Origin: Ampullaceana balthica
Lineage: Eukaryota; Mollusca; Gastropoda; Lymnaeidae
Direction of reading: 5' to 3'
NCBI GenBank assembly: GCA_944989445.1
Contig: CALYLW010000183.1
Span: 1 to 64,000 of the forward strand
DNA: 64,000 bases
The stretch's first letter is position 1. Each line of letters opens with the position of its first letter. The position numbers and the translations under genes were made by a program. This document shows, piece by piece, positions 56,211 to 64,000 of the stretch. Under the pieces are notes generated by a model that was given only the letters and a program-made list of their open reading frames with translations, made no database searches and had not been told where the DNA came from.

Positions 56211-56423
56211 CTAGCGTGTGTGACTCAAGAATGCTGGGAAATGAGTAAAAAAATCAAATCGGAGATGGACCCAACAGTTGACCCCTGTGAGGATATGTTC
56301 AGATATTCATGTGGTGGTTGGCTGGAAAAACTGAATGACACCAAAATAGGTTTTTCAAGGAATGACGAAGTTGAGGAAGAAATGAAAAGATTAACGAAAG
56401 AGTTAAAAAAAACAACATTTTAG
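56211..56423 (+). CDS. M13-like gene, N-terminal ectodomain exon ending in a stop
   Basis: Taken from the AG at 56,209-56,210, the exon is in phase 0 with exon 1: LACVTQECWEMSKKIKSEMD, PTVDPCEDMFRYSCGGWLEK, LNDTKIGFSRNDEVEEEMKR, then LTKELKKTTF and TAG. C..EC..MS..I...MD...DPCED.F.Y.CGGW is the start of the M13 ectodomain with its conserved cysteines. An alternative acceptor is TAG at 56,161-56,163, but its phase does not fit. No good donor precedes the stop, and AATAAA lies at 56,444. The gene could therefore encode a ~105-residue secreted protein lacking the catalytic half, or be a truncated pseudogene. No further M13 exon is seen to 64,000. Confidence 0.75.
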   Translation, partial: LACVTQECWEMSKKIKSEMDPTVDPCEDMFRYSCGGWLEKLNDTKIGFSRNDEVEEEMKRLTKELKKTTF

Positions 56424-56443
56424 TTTAGTTCTAGTTAAGATGT

Positions 56444-56449
56444 AATAAA
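56444..56449 (+). promoter_or_regulatory. Candidate polyadenylation signal
   Basis: AATAAA 21 bp after the TAG stop of the M13-like exon. A+T richness makes chance occurrence likely, so this is only supportive. Confidence 0.4.
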
Positions 56450-56642
56450 TATTCTGTTTAAAAAAGTAGGGACATTACAATTGTTGTCTCTGTGTTTATT
56501 TTTATTTCAATACACGTGACACAAGCTGTTTGTTAAAGTTTAAGAGTCATCTATTTCTTGAATTCGGGAATATAACTTTAAGATGCAGATCTCATTGCAA
56601 TTAATAAGCAGTAATCGTGGTAAGGAAATACTTCGGTCTAAG

Positions 56643-56840
56643 CAGTTGCGTCACTAGGGGGGTGCGGTGAGGGCGGACCGCCCCGGGTGACACCATCAGG
56701 GGGGTGACACCAAATGTAAAATTCTGTATGTTCCCGTTATTTGGCATTCGAAAACTCGGAGGAGTTCTATGGGTTAAGTCGTGAGGGGGTGACACCATGA
56801 GCTGCCGCCCCGGGTGACACCAAACCTATTTACGCCTCTG
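56643..56840. mobile_element. 198-bp hAT-type MITE with perfect target duplication
   Basis: CAGTTGCGTCACTAGGG at the left and, reversed, CAGAGGCGTAAATAGG at the right are the ends. GGTCTAAG flanks both (56,635-56,642 and 56,841-56,848). CCGCCCCGGGTGACACCA is repeated inside both ends in direct order. Noncoding. Confidence 0.9.
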
Positions 56841-56848
56841 GGTCTAAG

Positions 56849-57380
56849 CACAATTAATAATACCCTAATCGTTCAAGAATGGTGCGTTTTGCGTTTATAT
56901 TTTAATAAGTATAAAACATAACAGAAGCTAAATTAAGAAAGATTCGCAAAATCTACTATAAAAAGCTAAGTTGGTGTTTGTATGTGGGTATGTTTGTATG
57001 TGTCACTTTTCAACTTTCAGTTACCCAATCTTTGAAAAACCAAACGACGGACGGTTACCAAATTTGTTAGGACGGATCCTTTTAACCTGCAGATGGTTTT
57101 AGTTTAATTTTTGTACTTGTCTCTTTTGTAAATTAAAAAAAAATGTAGAGACAAAAAGGGAAAAATTTAATCTCATTTCCATATTGAACAACTTTAGGCG
57201 CACGTTCAAAAAGTGTTTGTTGGTTTTTTTTGGTGAAGTATTTCTTTCAAGACTTAATGTGGACCGGTGCGCAGTCTAGACTTTTTTAATTGTCAATTAT
57301 CGCTTTAAAAATTCTTTTTTTACGTTGCGCCATTTTTCGTGTACGAATTTTAAATTGAACTGCATCATTTTTATAATAGA
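56849..57380. other. No gene recognised
   Basis: A+T-rich spacer between the MITE and the Helitron. The base at 57,380 is A, i.e. T on the minus strand, the expected 3' flank of the Helitron. Confidence 0.5.
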
Positions 57381-60300
57381 CTAGCAGACCCGTCGTGCGT
57401 TGCAACGATCTCAGTAAAAAGGAATACATATATATATATATATATATATAAGAAATTACTTTAAGGGTCACCGGGCCCATCAGTTTAACATATGAAGATT
57501 CGAAAATCTGTTCATTTTCATTACAAATATATAAATATATTTATCTATTTTGCTCAATATCGTGTAAAATTGAATGGGGAATACAATACATGTATGCTAA
57601 AAGTTTAGTAAAAAAAAATTTAGGGCCCCCAGTCCAGAGGAAATGGAGATTAGGAGTTCAGTGCCCTATAGTAATTTAATATAGACTTTTTATTTTTTAT
57701 ATACCATGTTTAGTCAAAATCCAGTTATTTTCTCATTATTTAACAATTAAACTAATTTTTATTTAGCTAATATAAGACAAAAAATATATTAAGGGGCCCT
57801 CGGGCCCATTCGGTTCAAGATGTACATTTGGAAAACCTGTTCATTTAAATTCAGTTTCATCATGGATATATTTCTCAAGATCGGTAAAAATAGAATGACA
57901 AATAATATCTCAAACACATTCGAAAAAAAGACATTTGGCGCCCCAGTCCTGAACAATTGGATATTAGACGTGCAATGCCCTTTTTATTTTAATATGGGCT
58001 AACAAGTTTTTATATACTCAGTTTGGTTAAGATCCATTCATATACTCAGTAGCTATCACATAAACTAATTTTTATATAGCTCATATAAACAAGAAACGAC
58101 ATTAAGGGCCCTGGGGCCCTATTAGAGCAAGATATCAAGTTCAAAATACTTGCTTATCTCAATCTATTTCATAGCAGATATATTTCTCTATATTTATTTA
58201 GATATTTAATACTTAAATGGGGAATAAATTCTTAAAATTTCATGAAAAAAAAACATTTTGGGCCCTCAGCCCCAAAGAAATGAACATTAGGAAATTAGTG
58301 CTCTATAGTAATTTAATATAGGCTCTTAAGTTTTTATATACCGAGTTTAGTCAAAATCCAGTTATTTTCTCATTTTTAACACAATATTTTTATATAGCTA
58401 ATATAGGGAAAAATATATTAAGTGGCCCCCGAGCCCATTCGGTTCAAGGTGTATATTTTTAAGACCTGTTTATTTAAATTCAGTTTCATCATGGATATAT
58501 TTCTCAAGATCGTTAAAAATAGAATGGCAAATAATATTTCAAACATATTAGAAAAAAAGACATTTGGGGCCCCAAGCCCTGAACAATTGGATATTAGACG
58601 TGCAATGCCCCTTTTATTTTAATATGGGCTTCCAAGTTTTTATATACAAAGTTTGGTTAAGATTTATTCATTTACTCATTAGCTATCACATAAACTAATT
58701 TTTATATAGCTCATATTAGCAAAAAGCGACATTAAGGGCCCCAGGGCCCAAATAGTGCAAGATGTCAAGTTCAAAACACCTGTTTATTTCAATCAATTTC
58801 ATAGCGGATATATTTCTCTATATTTATCTGGATCTTTAATAATCGAATGGGGAATAAAATCTTAAATGTTTATGAAAAAAGACATTTTGGGCCCCCAGCC
58901 CCAAACAAATGAACATTAGGAAATTAGTGCGCTATAGTATTTCAATATTGGCTACCAAGTTTTTATATACAAAGTTAGGTTAAGATCCATCAAATTACCT
59001 AATTAATTTTATATAGCTCATATTTAGAAATAAATACTATTATGGGCCCTCCGCGCCCATCAGTGTTAAATTTTGCAAAAAAAAGCTGCCTATTATCCCA
59101 GGAGCGTACTCAAAAGTCTCCAAAAGTTTCATGACGATCGGATGAATTGTTTAGTCAACTATAAAGGACATACATACATAACTACACACTTTGATTTTTA
59201 TATATATAGATAAGATTAGTAAAAAAACATGAAGGGCCCCCGGGCGTATCGGTGCATGAAATTACCTTTAAAATACCTGTTCATTTTAATCTGGATCATG
59301 ATAGATATATTAGTCAATGCTTTTCAAGATCTTGTAAATCATAACGGGAATAAAGTATTTAACGCTTACAAAAAAAAGATTTTGGGCCCCCGGCCTCGAA
59401 GAAACGGACATTAGGAGCTCAATGCCTTATGGTACTTTAATATAGGCTATCATGTTGTTATAAACCAAGTTTGGTCAAGATCCATTCATTATCCAATCAG
59501 GTAAGCCCTAAACTAATTTTTATATAGCTCATATTAGGAAATATTCTCATTATGGGCCCCCGGCGTCCCATGAGTGTTACATTTTGAAAAATAGTAGCCT
59601 ATTTCCAACCCGGGATCGTACTCAAAAGTCTCCAAAAGTTTCATGGCGATCGGATGAATGGTTTAGTCAGCTATAACAGACATGCATACATACATACATA
59701 CATACATTGATTTTTATATGTATAGATGTATAGATAAGATTATCAAAAACAACATTAAGGGCCCCTAGGCACAATCGTTGTAAGAAATTAACTTTAAAAT
59801 ACCTGTTCATTTCAATCTGGATAGATATATTAGTCAATGCTTCTCAATATCGTGTAAATCACAACGGGAATAAAGTATTCAATGTTTACAAAAAAACGAT
59901 TTAGGGCCCCCGGCACCGAAGGAACGGACATTAGGAGTTCAATGCCATATGGTACTTTAATATAGGCTATCAAATTGTTATGTACCAAGTTTGGTCAAGA
60001 TCCATTCATTTTCCAAGCAGCTAAGCCCTAAACTAATTTTTATATAGCTCATATACGAAAAAAAATTCATTATGGGCCCCCGGCGCCACATGAGTGTTAA
60101 ATTTTGAAAATCAGAAGCCTATTTACATCCCGGGAGCGTTCTCAAAAGTCTCCAAAAGTTTCATGGCTTTCGGATGAATGGTTTAGTCAGCTATAACAGA
60201 CATGCATATATACATACATACATACATACATACATTGATTTTTATATGTATAGATAAGATTAGCAAAAACAACATTAAGGGCCCCCGGGCACAATCGATG

Positions 60301-61243
60301 TAAGAAATTAACTTTAAAATACCTGTTCATTTCAATCTGAATCATGATATATATATTAGTCAATGCTTCTCAAGATCGTGTAAATCACAACGGGAATAAA
60401 GTATTCAATGTTTACAAAAAAACGATTTAGGGCCCCCGGCACCGAAGGAACGGACATTAGGAGTTCAATGCCATATGGTACTTTAATATAGGCTATCAAA
60501 TTGTTATGTACCAAGTTTGGTCAAGATCCATTAATTTTCCAAGCAGCTAAGCACTAAACTAATTTTTATATAGCTCATATAAGAACAAATTCTCATTATG
60601 GGCCCCCTGCGCCACATGAGTGTTAAATTTTGAAAAACAGAAGCCTATTTCCATCCCGGGAGCGTATTCAAAAGTCTCCAAAAGTTTCATGGCTTTCGGA
60701 TGAATGGTTTAGTAAGCTATAACAGACATGCCTACATACGTACATACATACTTACATACATTGACTTTTATATATATAGATTCGCAAAATCATCATTAAG
60801 GGCCCCCGGGCCCAATCGGTGCCAAAAATTAACTTTAAAATACCTGTTCATTTCAATCTGGAGCCTGATAGATATATTAGTCAATACTTTTCAAGATCGT
60901 GTAAATCACAACGGGAATAAAGTATTCAACGTTTACAAAAAAAAGATTTAGGGCCCCCGGCACCGAAGGAACGGACATTAGGAGTTCAATGTCATATGGT
61001 ACTTTAATATAGGCTATCAAATTGTTATGTACCAAGTTTGGTCAAGATCCATTCATTTTCCAAGCAGCTAAGCCCTTACCTAGTTTTTATATAGCTCATA
61101 TAAGAAAATAATTTCATATTGGGCCCCCGGCGCCACATGAGTGTTAAATTTTGAAAAACAGAAGCCTATTTCCATCCCGGGAGCGTACTCAAAAGTCTCC
61201 AAAAGTTTCATGGCTATCGGATGAATGGTTTAGTCAGCTATAA

Positions 61244-61377
61244 CAGACATGCATACATACATACATACATACATACATACATACATAAATACATACATAC
61301 ATACATACATACATACATACATACATACATACATACATACATACATACATACATACATACATACATACATACATACA
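61244..61377. repeat. (CATA)n microsatellite, ~34 repeats
   Basis: An expanded version of the short (CATA)n present at the same place in every 5'-end unit. The HTYIHTYI and VCMYVCMY frames are shadows. Confidence 0.95.
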
Positions 61378-62385
61378 TTGACTTTTATATATATATATAT
61401 TAGCAAAATCAACATTAAGGGCCCCCGGGCCCAATCGGTGCAAGAAATTAAATTTAAAATACCTGTTCATTTCAATCTGGATCCTGACAGATATATTAGT
61501 CAATGCTTTTCAAGATCGTGTAAATCATTACGGGAATAAAGTATTTAACGCTTACAAAAAAAAAGATTTTGGGCCTCCGGCCCCGAAGGAACGGACATTA
61601 GGAGTTCAATGCCTTATGGTACTTTAATATAGGCTATCATGTTGTTACGTACCAAGTTTGGTCAAGATCAATTCATTATCCAAAGCAGCTAAGCCCTAAA
61701 CTAATTTTTATATAGCTCATATAAGAAATAATTCTCATAATGGGCCCCCGGCGCCCCATGAGTGTTACATTTTGAAAACAAGTAGCCTATTTCCAAACCG
61801 GGAGCGTACTCAAAAGTCTCCAAAAGTTTCATGGCGATCTGATGAATGGTTTAGTCAGCTATAACAGACATGCATACAGACATAAATACATTGATTTTTA
61901 TATGTATAGATAAGATTAGCAAAAACAACATTAAGGGCCCCCGGGCACAATCGATGTAAGAAATTAACTTTTTAAATACCTGTTCATTTCAATCTGAATC
62001 ATGATAGATATATTAGTCAATGCTTCTCAAGATCGTGTAAATCACAACGGGAATAAAGTATTCAACGTTTACAAAAAAAAGATTTAGGGCCCCCCGCACC
62101 GAAGGAACGGACATTAGGAGTTCAATGTCATATGGTACTTTAATATAGGCTATCAAATTGTTATGTACCAAGTTTGGTCAAGATCCATTCATTTTCCAAG
62201 CAGCTAAGCCCTAAACTAATTTTTATATAGCTCATATAAGAACAAATTCTCATTATGGGCCCCCGGCGCCACATGAGTGTTAAATATTGAAAAAACAGAA
62301 GCCTATTTCCATCCCGGGAGCGTACTCAAAAGTCTCCAAAAGCTTCATGGCTTTCGGATGAATGGTTTAGTCAGCTATAACAGAC

Positions 62386-62480
62386 ATGCATACATACATA
62401 CATACATACATACATACATACATACATACATACATACATACATACATACATACATACATACATACATACATACATACATT
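62386..62480. repeat. (CATA)n microsatellite, ~23 repeats
   Basis: A second expanded (CATA)n tract at the equivalent position of another 5'-end unit. Confidence 0.95.
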
Positions 62481-62948
62481 GTATTTTATATATATAGATT
62501 CGCAAAATCAACATTAAGGGCCCCCGGGCCCAATCGGTGCCAAAAATTAACTTTAAAATACCTGTTCATTTCAATCTGGATCCTGATAGATATATTAGTC
62601 AATACTTTTCAAGATCGTGTAAATCAAAACGGGAATAAAGTATTTAACGCTTACAAAAAAAAAGATGGTCAAGATCCATTCATTTTCCAAGCAGCTAAGC
62701 CTCAAACTAATTTTTATATGTCTCATATAAGAAAAACTTCTCATTATGGGCCCCCGGCGCCCCATGAGTGTTAAATTTTGAAAAAAAGTAGCCTATTTCC
62801 ATCCCGGGAGCGTACTCAAAAGTCTCCAAAAGTTTCATGGCGATCGGATGAATGGTTTAGTCGGCTATAACAGACATGCATACATACATACATTCATACA
62901 TACATTCATACATACATACATACATACATTGATTTATATATATATAGA

Positions 62949-64000
62949 TACAATAATAACATTTATATTTGGGTTTTCTCTGCGGTACTAAGCAGAAGCA
63001 TTTTTAAGGCTTATTTCTTTATAATAGATGCCTTAAAATATTTCATTACAATTGTCAGTTGAAACATTGACTTTAAAGTATTTTACATGTGCGAATAAGA
63101 TTGCGATTTTTTTTTATTTTTTATTTTATACCTCCACGTTTAATACAAAAAAAAATTATCATGTAAATCGTCAGTGAATTGTATGTAGAAAGCGATGGCA
63201 CAAGCTAAGTACACGCTTAGTCACAAAGAACTTAGAAATATTTTTTTAGTGTTTGTATGTATGTTTTTTTGTTTTTTTTATTTGTCGTTTGTGTGTGTGT
63301 TGTGTGTTTTTTTATTCCTGACATATGTTATATATTTCATTTTAAAAACATCTTTTCATTTATAACGTCTATCATTTATTTTATCTGCGCTATGGGCTAA
63401 GAAGCTGTTGTCTTTTTGACAAGGACGTACCATACGTCCTGTATCTAATAGCCACTGAGTATTTTACAAATAGTGTACTACTTACAATTTTGTTACGATG
63501 CAGTGTCGTCAATATATACGCTTTTTAGTTACCTGGAAGGTAGATATATTTTGAAAAACTGTAAATTAAGTTTATTTTGTAGATGTGGGAATAAAAGTGT
63601 CTCACAGCGCTTTACAAACATGTTCAACAACTACGTAAAACACATTGCACTCTTAATCTTACTAAACAGACAAAATTTCATATAAATGTTCAGAAATGGA
63701 CGAATCACCGTCTTAGACTGTTAATTTGATGGAGCAATCCTTAGCGAAACAGGAATCCATGATGAAGATCCTGATCCAGAAATAATAACAAGACAAATAC
63801 ACACAATTAAATCAAGAGTTCAAGGCTATGCATCCCTGTTAGGCGTAGCCTCGTTCTCAATATTCCACCAAAAAGTTTAATCGCAATGGTTGTCCCGTGG
63901 TTCGTTGTAGTCTGTATCACTTCCATCAGGTTGAACTGCGTCACCTTGTAGCGAACATTCAGTCTTTTTTCCACTCTTGTAATAAGTTACACACTCCAAG
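62949..64000. other. Terminal region, no gene recognised
   Basis: A+T-rich with T-runs and a short (GT)n. CACAGCGCTTTACA at about 63,604 matches the repeat at 54,230. A ~48-codon open frame after a stop near 63,725 (DGAILSETGIHDEDPDPEII) has no recognised family. Confidence 0.45.

Larger units (their letters stand above)
57381..62948 (-). mobile_element. 5.6-kb non-autonomous Helitron with eight tandem 5'-end units
   Basis: On the minus strand the element starts TCTATATATATATAAATCAATG-like at 62,948 with flanking A. It ends GTTGCAACGCACGACGGG, TCTG, CTAG (57,384-57,381) followed by T: correct A/T insertion and CTAG, with only a weak hairpin. Units of ~490-620 bp repeat the 5' terminus: TC-starts at about 62,948, 62,498, 61,910, (61,401, decayed), 60,780, 60,254, 59,734 and 59,210. 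Each has (CATA)n, GTTATAGCTGACTAAACCAT, CATGAAACTTTTGGAGAC and three GGGCCC-rich blocks. Left of 59,140 the units are older. No Rep or helicase coding is present. Confidence 0.8.

Noticed and set aside
61220..62774. IHTYIHTY / MYVCMYVC repeat proteins
   Set aside because: They are (CATA)n translations within Helitron 5'-end units; the 165-codon frame simply bridges repeat sequence.

Overview
This is a transposon-dominated stretch of an animal genome, most likely an invertebrate and plausibly a gastropod mollusc. The only host-type genes seen are intron-split M13 (neprilysin-like) metallopeptidase fragments. Around them are Helitrons, hAT and Tigger-like DNA transposons, several MITEs, CR1/L2- and jockey-type LINE fragments, tRNA-derived SINEs and long microsatellites. 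No bacterial-style operon, rRNA gene or intact tRNA gene was seen. The taxon is an inference from repeat style, not a database match.

Bases 1 to about 25,921 form one huge near-perfect palindrome: arms of about 13.0 kb around a spacer of about 14 bp (13,035-13,048). Every feature of the left arm recurs inverted in the right arm. Reading inwards from either end there are: (i) tandem ~480-570-bp units, inverted around a 1.3-kb insert that carries an exon-like segment, a SINE and a LINE fragment; (ii) an unassigned 0.8-kb segment; (iii) a cluster of head-to-tail Helitron copies with recognisable 5' (TC..) and 3' (hairpin + CTAG) termini, a helicase C-terminus, ~170-bp subrepeats and a long (TTG)n/(CAA)n tract; (iv) the N-terminal half of a Helitron Rep/helicase gene, which runs into the palindrome centre. 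The palindrome continues to base 1, so it may extend left of the window. It could be a real fold-back structure or an assembly/read artefact; the sequence alone does not decide.

From 26.65 kb the sequence is single-copy and begins with a textbook Helitron 3' terminus (27,011-27,044). From 27.4 to 47.75 kb, on the minus strand, lie eight exon-like pieces of an M13 peptidase with a signal peptide. It has a frameshift and three in-frame stops, and the catalytic zinc-site exons are absent; they would lie where the palindrome begins. A second, divergently oriented M13 start (53.46 kb, plus strand) has a signal-peptide exon and one ectodomain exon that ends in a stop followed by AATAAA. The introns and intergenic space hold LINEs, a SINE sharing its 3' tail with a LINE, MITEs, a Tigger-like element containing a fold-back element, and a 3.0-kb broken hAT element.

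The right part (57,381-62,948) is a minus-strand Helitron with one 3' end but eight tandem 5'-end units of about 0.5 kb, several with expanded (CATA)n runs. The last kilobase has no recognisable gene. Nothing here looks like a functioning multi-gene system. The notable themes are repeated amplification of Helitron 5' ends, the Helitron-centred palindrome, and a decaying peptidase pair.
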